Assembly: GCF_003576645.1 (NCBI RefSeq)
Contig: NC_044922.1
Span: forward strand, 26,918,888-26,982,887
Length of the DNA stretch: 64,000 nt
From: Ipomoea triloba
Lineage: Eukaryota; Streptophyta; Magnoliopsida; Solanales; Convolvulaceae
Direction: 5' to 3'
In this document: in pieces, positions 36,691-46,729 of the stretch
Layout: each line of letters starts with the position of its first letter
Position numbering within the stretch: position 1 is the first letter of the stretch
The notes under the pieces: model-generated
Told to the model about the DNA's origin: nothing
Databases searched by the model: none
What the model saw: only the letters and a program-made list of their open reading frames with translations
Made by a program: the position numbers and the translations under genes

Positions 36691-37204
36691 AAAACATTAC
36701 AACAAGTAGCAAAGGAAGTATTTTGGAGCTTATTGGATTAATTTTGGAAGCTAAGGAACCCACGGAAGGTAGGATAGGAGCAACGGAACATGAACCGGAC
36801 GAAAAGCAAAGGAAGAAGCTGCCACACGGCCACTCACATGGCCATGAGGCCACTAAAGCCCAAACAAACCCGCGACGACCTCACGACCAGGCTCACGACC
36901 GTGAGGTCTGCACATATTTCTTTTTAAGCAGCGGTTTTCTGCAACTTTAGGGATTCCGGACCCTAGTTTTGCTTGGTTTATTTTTCCTTTTCTCGTTAGA
37001 TTTTCCTAGCATAGTTTAGCCTAGTTTTACATAGATTGCTTTAATTTCAAGTTTGGATTGCGGATTGGATTGCGGATTGTAGTTGGATTTCTTCTTCTTC
37101 ATTAGTAAAGCTTTCTCTTTCCCTTATTGATCTTCTTCTTAGATTTCTTGCAATGTTTATAGTGATTCATTATAGCTTTGCTTTGTTTACTATTATGTTG
37201 CGTG
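36691..37204. other. Unclassified retroelement-like sequence
   Basis: A GC-richer stretch (36740-36960) has GCCACACGGCC / CATGGCCATGAGGCC motifs and is followed by T-rich DNA. The 36723-36950 frame (75 residues, His/Arg-rich) has no recognised domain. The texture resembles the LTR or leader of a Gypsy-type element, but no paired LTR is visible. Confidence 0.3.
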
Positions 37205-37465
37205 ATTATCAAATCGTCGTTATTCCCTCACTAATTTCGTCATCAAATCAACGCCAATAGGAAAATAGTGGCAGATTGTTTTTGTTTAGGCGATGAAAAT
37301 TTCCCTTGCTAAAGTTAGCGACGGAAAAAAAAAAATTGCGTCGCTAAGCTTTAGCGACGCGCTTTTTAGCGATAGACCATTTCCGTCGCTAATCACATTA
37401 ACAACGGATTTCCCTTATTTAATGACGGAATCGGTCCGTTGTTATTTTTGTGTTTTTTTGTATTG
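37205..37465. mobile_element. Truncated CACTA-type MITE (partner of 13307-13807)
   Basis: The right half matches 13580-13807: CTCACTAATTTCGTCATCAAAT, TTAGCGACG motifs and the T-rich end. The left half is missing. The ATT microsatellite follows in both places, supporting shared ancestry of the upstream DNA of MYB copies 1 and 2. Confidence 0.6.
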
Positions 37466-37643
37466 ATTAATATATAATAATTTTTTATACTCATAAAATG
37501 TATTACTATATTTTAATTAAAAAATATTTTAATAAAAAAAACTATTTAATATTCATTCTGTTCCATTATTATTATTATTATATTATTATTATTATTATTA
37601 CTATAAGAATCATCGTTAATTAAATCCGACACTTATAATAAGT

Positions 37644-37922
37644 GCAAATTATTACTATGGATCAAGATTGACATTGCATTTTGAACTTTGATAAAAAATA
37701 ATATTCAAATTATGTACTTAATTGCAATTAACATATTATGTATTTTCAATTAATATATTATGTAACTGAAATTACTTAATCTATATGTTATTGTAATAGG
37801 TATACAATTTATTAACTGAAAATAGTCAAAATACATACTGTAATATATTACTCAGAAAGACATAACATAATCTGCTTAGGATCCACCATAGGTATAATGA
37901 ACCGGCCTGGTCCACAATATAC
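37644..37922. mobile_element. MULE-like TIR element upstream of MYB copy 2 (E4 group)
   Basis: It begins GCAAATTATTACTATGGATC and ends GGCCTGGTCCACAATAT, with the same termini as the GGACC family. It is at the same place in MYB copies 3 and 4, just before CTAAAATAGGAGGTCC, and is absent from copy 1. The insertion therefore predates the duplications that produced copies 2-4. Confidence 0.65.
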
Positions 37923-38102
37923 TAAAATAGGAGGTCCTTTGTTTAGGGAAAAAATGGAAGTAGACGAAGCAATTGATATTGCCATTATTTCTCAGCTCTC
38001 ATCCATTTATTATTCTTCTTTTTTATACAGATTCTCCCTGCCCCCAGATCCTACAACAGAATCCACTTTTTTTCTCTTTGTGTCTCTATAGGGTTGATTA
38101 GA
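37923..38102 (+). promoter_or_regulatory. Proximal promoter and 5' leader of MYB copy 2
   Basis: Shares the GGAGGTCC, TTGATATTGCCATTATTTCT and CTCATCCATTTATTATTC blocks with the other copies. TATAC at 38024 is 79 bases before the ATG. It is the shortest of the four promoters, lacking the AGCAGGGAAGCATG segment of copy 1. Confidence 0.6.
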
Positions 38103-39849
38103 ATGGGAAGGTCACCGTGCTGTGAAAAAGTAGGGTTGAAGAAAGGACCATGGACACCTGATGAAGACAAGCAGTTGTTGGCTTACATTGAGCAGTACGG
38201 CCATGGAAGCTGGCGAGCTTTGCCTGCAAAAGCTGGTATTCTATACAGTCTTTCTTATAGCTTTTCTGGTTAGTTAGGGTTTGCATTAACTTTTTTTGGA
38301 AATGTTCGTTTAGGGCTGCAAAGATGTGGGAAGAGCTGCAGGCTGAGATGGAGTAACTACTTGAGACCTGGCATTAAAAGAGGAAACTTTAGTCTGCAGG
38401 AAGAACAATCCATCATTCAGCTCCATGCTCTTCTTGGAAATAGGTAGCTAATCATATTCAAACTCTACTTTTTATGTTGTTTATAGCTAATCAGCTCAAA
38501 CAAAAAAAGTTTAGGCAGCTCTCATTGGAAACTTGGAACCTTGTGGTTAATTATTAAGTCATAACAACAGACAAATTTGGCTGGGTTATTCTTTTAATTT
38601 CAAACTTGCAGAGTATGTGTATTGGGTAAATCTATTTTGTAATTATAATCAATAAAAAATCACAATGAGATAAATTAACTTAGATTCTATAGTTGACCTA
38701 CTCAAACAGTCAAACCAATAAATTCAATAGATCGCTTCTACTAGAGTCAAACTTGAAACTAGTTACCAAGAACAGAACAATTTGGTTGGATTGCCCTATT
38801 GACATATTCAAACTCCACTTTTGAAATCATGTAAAATTGATATTAGTGTTGGTTTACTAATGGGCAGTGTAGCAAAAATCTTGCATAATCGGCGGCTAAG
38901 CACTAAGCGTTCTGCGAGCGCCTAGTGTATCATTAATTCATCATAATCGGTGGTTTAGGCGGTCAGCTGACTAGGCCGCTTAAGCGCACTACCTAGGCGC
39001 TAACTGCCTAGGTCTACCAGACCATTTTTCCAATCATGCTAATGGGAGAAATTCTTGATTTTTGTTGAGTACAGATGGTCAGCCATTGCATCTCACCTGC
39101 CAAAGAGAACAGATAATGAGATAAAGAACTATTGGAATACCCATTTGAAGAAGAAACTTAGTAAGATGGGCATTGATCCAATGACGCATAGGCCAAAGAT
39201 TAACTCCTCCTTCGGCTCAGCCGCCAATCTCAGCCACCTGGCTCAGTGGGAAACCGCCCGGCTCGAAGCCGAAGCTCGCCTCGTCCGCCCCTCTAAGTTC
39301 ATCGCTTCCTCTCTTATCTCACCTCACCACAAGCCGCCGCCGCCGCCGCTAAAAGTCCCGCCGTGTCTCGACATGCTAAAAGCTTGGCAAGAAACATGGA
39401 CCAAACCGCCGAGGACGAGGGTTTCATCCAATCTAGACGGCGGCGCGTTTGTCTCAAACGCAACTCCACATCAATTTCCGACAACCTTAAACTTTTCCGA
39501 CCAAAAGTTAACAACCTTAAACTTTTCCAACCAAAACTTAACAACCTTAAACTTTTCCGACCAAAACTTATGTTTCATGGGAACTCCATACGTACACGAG
39601 TCCAATATAGGAAACCCTAACCCCACCGGCAACGACATAATCCCGCACGTTGCCATGGATCCCTTATCGGAGCTTCCAACCTTCATTCATGGGTTCTCGG
39701 AGCTTTCACCGGAAACCCTCACAGGATATTTTGCCGACGACAATGTCGTCGGAAACTACGGCACGGCAGACTTGGAAGACAACAGCCGTTACTGGAATAG
39801 CATCCTTAATAATCTGGTGGCGTCTCCGGTGGGTTCGCCGGTTTTCTAG
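38103..39849 (+). CDS. MIXTA-like R2R3-MYB transcription factor, copy 2 (intact, with internal repeat)
   Basis: Exons 38103-38235, 38314-38443 and 39075-39849 encode 345 residues. The MYB domain matches copy 1 except for T-P-D-E in R2 and Gly64 in place of Asp in the nearly invariant YLRPDIKRG segment between R2 and R3. The subgroup 9 motif ([20 protein letters not shown]) and [11 protein letters not shown] are kept. A 30-bp unit encoding [14 protein letters not shown] sequence is present three times at 39481-39570; copies 1 and 3 have one. The C-terminus SPVGSPVF is intact. Likely a nuclear regulator of epidermal differentiation by family. The Gly64 change may weaken DNA binding. Intron 2 carries a hAT-type insertion. 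Confidence 0.9.
38865..39038. mobile_element. hAT-type insertion in intron 2 of MYB copy 2
   Basis: Flanked by a perfect 8-bp direct repeat CTAATGGG (38857-38864 and 39039-39046). It starts CAGTGTAGCAAAAATC and ends with the rough inverse GATTGGAAAAAT on the other strand. The interior is rich in GCCTAGGCG-type short palindromes. An allied element sits at the same intron position in copy 3; copy 1 has the empty site near 19957-19980. Confidence 0.75.
39481..39570 (+). repeat. In-frame 30-bp triplication in MYB copy 2
   Basis: Three adjacent 30-base units start ACAACCTTAAACTTTTCC. They differ only at a few bases (GACC/AACC, AAGTTA/AACTTA). Each adds ten residues and the frame is preserved. Confidence 0.95.
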
Positions 39850-39935
39850 CTAATTAATTATCACTTATAAGTATCTTTAATTAATTAATTATGATTATTA
39901 GTGGCCTTTAATAATAATAATAATCACTAAGGATT

Positions 39936-40125
39936 AATAATATCAGTTTGTGCCAAAGATCTTGTGGTTTAGTCGCACCCAGTTGCACTCCCACATGGGA
40001 GGGATGGGTTCGAACCTTAGTGGAGGCAATATTGGCTCTTCGTGCTTTGGTTGAGAAAAGTAGCTAAGAACAGATACTATATTATAATAGAGACAATAGT
40101 GTTAAAAGAAATAATGTCAGTTTGT
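39936..40125 (+). mobile_element. tRNA-derived SINE with target-site duplication
   Basis: The body (39952-40109) has TTGTGGTTTAGTCGCACCC (A-box-like) and GGGTTCGAACC (B-box). It ends in AT-rich sequence (GTTAAAAGA). The flanks are a 16-bp direct repeat, AATAATATCAGTTTGT and AATAATGTCAGTTTGT, with one mismatch. MYB copy 1 has the unoccupied site, TTAATAATGTCAGTTTGTGC, at about 20915. It lies just 3' of MYB copy 2. Confidence 0.8.
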
Positions 40126-40850
40126 ACGTTCTAAGACAATTAGGTTATGATTGCTACTGCATGCGATCTACCTCAATTTGTGGCTGAGTGTTCTTCTGAT
40201 CATTAATTCTTGTTGGGACCATTTTATTTGTATGTTTAAAATCCTTAGATAAATAAAAATATCTTTCAAATATGTGATCTACATTGGTGTTTCAGTTCCC
40301 GTTTGAATTGAGCTGCCACCTTCCAATAAAAAATTTAAAAAATAAAATAAAAATTCATGCATCCCCAACAATGACACAGATGATAGTATATCAAAAAATA
40401 AACATGATATATGTCAGGGATACAATCCACGGTATAATGATTGTTAGATATGATGTTAATAAGAAAGTAAATCGTGACCTTCAAATACGAGAATTATGGT
40501 CTACCCACTCGTCTCTTCTTTCAAAGTTAAACTCATACTTTGATGTTAACTACTAGCTTTTTCATTTCAGTTAATAACCTTCCATTTATATGATTTGTTT
40601 TTCCATTTTATGGATCTGTTAATATTTATGAAATGTGCACAATCATAACTCAATCTGCAATGACAGATTAAAAATTTAAAGATAAATAAATTAATTCGTA
40701 CATGTTGTTACCGTTGCAGTAAAAATTATAAATATTAATAAAAATATTTACTGAAAAGCTTGTCAAGTAGTGAAGTATACAAAAAATTGAATCAATAATA
40801 AAGGTGATAGGTCTCAAAGCTCCAAGCGAGTCCGTGTAGAACAAGATGTA
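40126..40850. other. Downstream flank of MYB copy 2, non-coding
   Basis: Matches the flank of copy 1 (23219-23670 and 21640-21740) and of copy 3 (49137-49217). It includes the unoccupied Copia target TATGTGATCTACATTGGTG at about 40270. No gene is seen. Confidence 0.6.
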
Positions 40851-41320
40851 CATTTTTTTTTGGTGAGAGAAAGGGATCCTAGGGATCCCGAGAACTAGTG
40901 CCACCTACTATAGGTAACACCCCGCGCATCACGGGTCAAGAGAACATTCATCCCTTCCAGAGGATGATCCAAAATCATCGTGCCTCATGTAGAGATCTGC
41001 CCAAGATTTGCTAGGAAGTCAGCACATCGATTCCCTTCCCGGAAAACATGCAAGATCTTGAACTCCTGAAAAGACCGAATCAACCATGTGCAATCGGCAA
41101 TAAGAGTGGAGTCATAGGGACCCATTCTCGAATCATTAGCAAGGACCTGCACCAACGCTTCAGAGTCATAACAAGATAACATTGCCATTTCTTTTCCATA
41201 ATCAGGTAAGAACCATTCTCCGGGTGAAAATTTGTGGGCAAATCCAAACCATGATCTAATAGATCTAACGGTTGAAAATAAACAAAATTTTGTAATATTT
41301 GTGAAAAATGATCCGATCAT
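40851..41320 (-). pseudogene. LINE (L1-type) 3' end with RNase H relic
   Basis: The minus-strand frame 41320-40985 ends in an RNase H domain of the plant LINE type: CYDSEALVQVLANDS, then LIADCTWLIRSFQEFKILHV and FREGNRCADFLANLGQ. Downstream on that strand is a short 3' UTR, then a poly-A tail seen here as a T run at about 40852-40860. The upstream reverse transcriptase and endonuclease are absent, as expected for a 5'-truncated insertion. Confidence 0.8.
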
Positions 41321-42508
41321 TTTAAAAATTTGTAATATTTATGAAAATGACTCCGCTCATTTTTACATAATTTTCCATCTATCAGATCTTGCCAATCAAT
41401 GGATTGAATTTGTCCACAAACATAAGGGTGGTTCTCATATGGTTAGGAATATTCTATATATAATACGGAGTAATATAATATTTCATTTGTCCAATTTTAT
41501 CCGTCATGGTTACTATATATTAGTCAAACTAATTATATATTCTTTACTTATTTTCATTAATATTTTCTTGCAATTTTTAATTTTGAATTTTTGTGTTTAG
41601 TTTTTTTTTTTTTTTTTTTTTGAGAACAATTTTTGTGTTTAGTAATAGAATTTGAATATTTTGTGTTTAGCCATTGACATTAATCTGTTGTTGTTGTTGT
41701 TTCTTTTTTTTTTTAATGATAATTATGAATCTCATTAATTAATTGTTTATCAATTCCAAAATATAAATGGTGGAGGTTTATACTTAAAAACGTGACCACT
41801 GTTTTCTATGTAAGAAAACGTTTGAATTAGTAAACCAAAAAGTCCAAGTTTGGAATCAAACGAAGTGTTTTTGGTCATTAGGGTGACTTTGGAAATTATG
41901 AAATTAATTTCTAGAAAATATTTTTTGCAAAATGAGTCATTTTTTAGAAAATATTTTCTTTGATGTATTTGGTTTATTTTCTGAAAAATGTGTAAAATTA
42001 TATAATTTTACATTTTAATTATTTTATTTAAAATATAAAAAATTTTATAATAATATTTATAATAATTTTATTTATTAAAAAATTTTTAAAAGCATGGTTT
42101 CCGGCGGAAATTAGAGTAGATCTGCTCTGGTTTTGGTGGAGACTAGTACATACTGGTCTCCACCGGAAACGATAGCTTTGGCCATTATGGCTGAAACACC
42201 ACTAAGCTAACTCTGGAAAATGACTTCCGCCAAAATTTGGTGGATGTCATTTTCGAAAAAAAATAGCTTGTTTTTCCACGGTCAGCGAAAATTGTTTCAG
42301 TTGACTGCATTTTTCAAGCGTATCCAAACATAAGAAACTCAAAAAATTATTTTTGGAAATCATTTTCTGGGTTTTCAAACACACCCTTAGTCTAAAATAA
42401 TACAGGTTCTTCCTAAAGTGATGCAAATTTCTATTTTTTGGGGTCTGATTTCATGTTTTCTTGACCAGCTAATTAATGTCACACACCAAGACGAACTCTT
42501 CTGGTACA
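41321..42508. other. Intergenic with hAT-like MITE
   Basis: 41590-41720 is T-rich. About 41888-42390 looks like a MITE: the left end AGGGTGACTTTGGAAA and the right end (inverted) AAGGGTGTGTTTGAAAA pair, and the interior repeats TTTTCTAGAAAATATTTT-type sequence. No gene was found. Confidence 0.5.
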
Positions 42509-42789
42509 CAATTGTTATACCATGGACCAATGTTCATATTGCATTGTGAACCTTAATACATAAATTCGATCTGTACCTTCAGTTAACACATTCTGTACCC
42601 ACAGTTAATTGTTTCTGTACGTGTAAACAAATAACTTGATAATTGTTGCCACATAATATGATAACTACATGTATAGAAATTGTCAACTACATGTACAAAA
42701 TGTGTCAACTACAGATACTGAATCTGAAAGTTATTTTTGGACCCGGGTCTACAATGCAAGGTAAACCCTGGTCCATGATATAATTTGCC
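42509..42789. mobile_element. MULE-like TIR element (GGACC family), copy E2
   Basis: The termini CAATTGTTATACCATGGACC and (inverted) GGCAAATTATATCATGGACC pair. The flanks TCTGGTACA and TCTTGTACA differ at one base, fitting a 9-bp target duplication. Its counterpart is in the unit of MYB copy 4 (56169-56461). Non-coding. Confidence 0.7.
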
Positions 42790-42984
42790 TCTTGTACATG
42801 CTGGATGGTAACCTGTAATTAAGTGAAATTGCATACATTTGGAGTGTTCAGTGATTTAATTACATTTCTTTTAGTTTTTTTTTTCAATGACCTAATTACA
42901 CTTGTAGAACATTACACTTGTAGATTATGTTCGGTGGTTAAATTTAGACCTTATTCTTAAGTTTTAAGGTAGTTGGATTCTTAA

Positions 42985-43665
42985 TACTATGACTCTGTTT
43001 GGCAGAGCTTATTTAGGAGCTTATAGCTTATTTTAAGCTACTAATAAACTATAAGCTTTGTTTGGTAATGTTTCTAAAATAAGCCAGACGCTTAAAATAA
43101 GATCTTATTTTTGAATGCTACCTAATGTAACGTTTCAAAATAAGCTAGTAGCTTCCTATTTTTTTTTCCATCTTTAACCTTAATATTTTAAAGAAATGAC
43201 ATCATTTACACTTCTTAATTAAAACGTTTTTGGCTAAATCTTTTTGACTTTTTTTCTTCAATATGTTTAGTTGTAATTTCAATTTGACATTTTTGTTTGA
43301 ACATTGATTTTTGTATGATTTAATCTTATGAATTATAAACATTTTGTTTTACTTTATATGTTTTCAAATATATGATCTTACTTTATATTTTATTAAAATA
43401 TATTGATTTCACTATTTTATTTTTAAATATATAAACAAACCTATTTAAATTTAAACTATTTAAATTGTATGAAGATGTCCTTTTTAGTCATTTTACATTT
43501 ATCAGCTTATCAAAAAGCTAATTTTACCAAACACTTTTAAGCATAACAGCTAGCTTAACAGCTCTTCAAATTTCAGCTTCGAACTTATAACTTTTCAGTT
43601 TTCAACTATTTTTCAGCTTTCATCTACATTTTCAGCTAGGTTTGCAAAACATAGCCTATTGATGA
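42985..43665. mobile_element. MITE private to the MYB copy 3 unit
   Basis: The left end CTCTGTTTGGCAGAGCTTA pairs with the right end (inverted) CTATGTTTTGCAAACCTAGC. The unit of copy 4 has uninterrupted TTAATACTATTGAATAATCC at about 56615, so this is an insertion. The interior has an inverted AGCTTATTTTAAGC-type structure. hAT-like, with no clear target duplication. Confidence 0.65.
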
Positions 43666-44021
43666 ATAATCCTAAAACGAGAAAAACATATACTTGGTGT
43701 AAATTAATTAATAAGTTGGCAGTTGGGAGTTGGAAAAGTGGGGCTAGATTTGAGTACTAGCTACATCCAGATCAATTACTCCATATGTCCTAAGATGCTA
43801 GATTTGAGTAGGGCTAGATTTGTCTTAGGATGCTCCCCAGCCACACTCCCAAAGTAGAAAAATTATACTTTAATTTTTAAATTATAAAATAATATAATTT
43901 TAACTTTTGTTTCTATTTAACATAAAATTGTAATATCATTCTTAATTAATCACAGAAGTGATATATTTAGTCTTACTTTGGACAAAATCTTAAGCAATAG
44001 TAATATAGTAAGGGAAAATTT

Positions 44022-44985
44022 AGGCTTGTTTACTAACAGAAAATTGTTTTCTATTTTTTGTTTTCTAATTTTTTAGTTTTCATTCTCTGTTTTTCATTCT
44101 CTAGCTATTTTTTGTTTAGAAAACTTGTTTACTAACACTTTTTTTTCAATTTTTTTTTAGATTAACGTTATAAAATTAACATAAGTTTAATTTCTAGTGA
44201 TTTTTATACCTTATATTTAAAACATTTTAAAATATATTTGGTTTAAGTAGAATAAATATAATTTTTTAAGTCCAATATATGTAAAAAATTTTACATTTGA
44301 TATCCGAACCAAATTTATTATTGTATATAACATAACTAATAACCTATTAAGTTCACATAAAATTTAGTTTAGATAATATTAACATTTTTTGAGCTAATAT
44401 TTAAAATATTTTTTTGGATATATTAATTTGAATGACATGTATATAATATATAATTTTTATTTTAAATTCTAATATAATAATATATGTGAAATTTTGATAT
44501 CCAATATTTGGACCAAACTTGTATCCGATATAACATAATTAAAAATATCTGGAGCAATAACCAATTAAGTTCAATCAAAATATAAAACGTGGTATAGATT
44601 TCAAATTTTAATTTTGATAATGTGAATGATATTTTAAGCATAAACAAATAAGTTATGTTTAAATAAGTAATGCAAGTAGAAAAGATATAAGATGATGACA
44701 AGTAAAAGATGATAATGATTGTAATCATAGTAATGAATAAATATGTAAGTAGATGATGGTGAGAATGTGGTTATAGTGACATATAGTCTAATAGATGATA
44801 GCTGATTCTGTTTTCTATTTAGAAAACAGTTTTTAATAGTGTTTCAGTTTTCTAGAAAACTGAAAAATTGTTTCCTGTTTTCAAAATGGAAAACTGTGCT
44901 AGTAAACATAATTTCTGTTTTCTGTTCTCCAATTTTCAAAATTTCCAGAAAACTGGAGAAAATTTTCAGTTAGAAAACAGGCCCT
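44022..44985. mobile_element. hAT-like non-autonomous element private to the MYB copy 3 unit
   Basis: The left end GGCTTGTTTACTAACAGAAAA pairs, inverted, with the right end TTTTCAGTTAGAAAACAGGCCC. In the unit of copy 4 the flanks join directly (AATATAGTAAGGAAAAAAATTTATATT, about 57001). It is AT-rich. The 44462-44728 minus frame has no domain. Confidence 0.65.
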
Positions 44986-45144
44986 ATATTTTCAGTATGA
45001 TTTTCGTCCTTATTGCTTGTAATTATAATGAGAGATTGTCATTTTAGTTATTCATCTCACATTTTTGACTAGTGCAATACTATCATGATATATAATATAA
45101 TAAAAAAAAATGGGGAGTATAATGACAACCCTTGGATCAATTAA

Positions 45145-46224
45145 GGGGTGTTTGGTTCATAGGTTTACACACTAGGAATGAGATTTAAAATCATAATTGT
45201 TGTTTTGTTGACAACTTTTTAAAACACATGGAATTTGGTTACCCCTTCAATTAAAAATCGCATTCTCTAATTAAAAACGAGTATCATTTCATCTTATCCC
45301 TCCTCATCTGTCAACTCTTGATCTATTGCCTCTTCACTACATCCCTCATATTTTTGTTTTGATTTTTTGTCCATATTAGTGCTTTGAATGTCATAATATT
45401 AGGATCAATTGCTTTGATTTTTTATTTTTGAATTTTTAAAATTTTTATTTCCATTACCGGGTCATACATAACCAAACATCAATATAGGTAACCATTCCAA
45501 TTCCACGTACCCTACAACTGGAATGGCGTGGTGGCGGCTGGAGCGGTGTGGTGAGGCGCTGTAGCGGTGACCGGCGACTGGAGTGGCGTGATGACGACTA
45601 GCGACTGATGGAGCGGGCAAAGCTGGAGGTTGGAAGCGAGGTGAGGTGCTGGAGGCTGGAGGCTGCTTCTTTCTTTAATTTAGCCTTATGGCCTGGCCTC
45701 CTCTTTTGCAGGCTATTTTTTTTAGCCCTAGCCTGCCCCACCGCAGGGTGGGTGCGGACCAGTTCACGGGTTTCTACTCACTTTGACAGTACCTGTCCTG
45801 CGGGTTTCAGCCCACTTTGACAGTACTAAGCATATGATGAATTCGCTATTTTCCATAAGTCAACTCTTTTCCATGAGTTTGTGTGAATAGATTTGTGTCA
45901 TTAAAAGCTAGAGATCAATGGTCTAAAAAGAAGATTTCAGGAAAAAGCGGTTACTTATTGATTGAAATTTTCGTAACTCAAAATCTGCACCACGCATGGG
46001 ATTAACTTTCCCACCTCTTAATTGTCGAGAAAGTTCTCACTTTCCTTGAAATCAAGGAAAATAAAGTTATTCTTGTACGTTTCTTAATTGTTAAATTTAA
46101 TTTTTTGTGTTTAATAGTATATACTTTTAATGTCGTTTTTAAATATATAATTTTTATATATACTAATGCTAAATTTAATACTATAAAAATCATCGTTAAC
46201 TGAATCCCGACACCTTTAATAAGT
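45145..46224. other. Upstream region of MYB copy 3, shared with copy 4
   Basis: Matches 57290-58500: GGTGTTTGGTTCAT (a probable MITE end), the GC-rich GGCGTGGTGGCGGCTGG patch, and AAAAGCTAGAGATCAATGGTCT. The 45608-45820 frame lies in the GC-rich patch and is not kept in the partner (57710-57880), so it is not a gene. Confidence 0.55.
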
Positions 46225-46440
46225 GCAAATTATTACCACGGATTAGGGTCGACATTACATTTTGAACTTTAGCCTAAAATGACATTCAAATTATGTACTT
46301 GCAATTAACATATTATGTAATTTCAATTAATATATTATGTAACTAAAGTTACATAATATATACGTAATTGTAATAGGTATACAATTTATCATCTAAAAAT
46401 ACATATATTGAACCGGCCTGGTCCACAATATAACTATTGC
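46225..46440. mobile_element. MULE-like TIR element upstream of MYB copy 3 (E4 group)
   Basis: GCAAATTATTACCACGGATT to GGCCTGGTCCACAATATAAC. Same family and same position as in copies 2 and 4, but shorter inside than in copy 2. Confidence 0.65.
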
Positions 46441-46729
46441 TAAAAAAAAATTCAAAAAAAAAAAAATAATAAACTATTGCTAAAATAGGAGGTCCGTATT
46501 TAGCAGGAAAGCCAATCATATTGCTAAAATAGGAGGTCCACCATGATAGTACAACAAGGAAGTAGACGTAGCATTTGATATTGTCATTATTTCTCAGCTC
46601 TCATCTATTTATTCTTCTTCTTTTTTTTTTCTTTTTTCTTTTTTTTTTATACAGTTAGATTCTCCTTGCCCCCGAATCCTACAACATAATCCACATTTAT
46701 CTCTCTCTGTCTCTATAGGGTTGAACAGA
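46441..46729 (+). promoter_or_regulatory. Proximal promoter and 5' leader of MYB copy 3
   Basis: Has the shared blocks plus a local duplication: ATTGCTAAAATAGGAGGTCC at 46475 and again at 46520. A long pyrimidine tract precedes TATAC at 46648, 82 bases before the ATG. An A-rich run (46441-46470) is specific to this copy. Confidence 0.6.

Noticed and set aside
36723..36950. His/Arg-rich 75-residue frame
   Set aside because: Lies in retroelement-like DNA with no start context or domain. The HGHSHGH pattern comes from short DNA repeats.
39314..39620. Antisense and alternative-frame open frames over MYB exon 3 (also at 20240, 48422 and 48719)
   Set aside because: They follow from the GC-rich third exon and are shadows of the MYB coding frame.
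39952..40040. tRNA gene downstream of MYB copy 2
   Set aside because: B box GGGTTCGAACC is good, but the sequence is flanked by a 16-bp target duplication and is absent from sister loci, so it is a SINE.
45608..45820. 70-residue frame in a GC-rich patch upstream of MYB copy 3
   Set aside because: The paralogous patch at 57710-57880 does not keep the frame.
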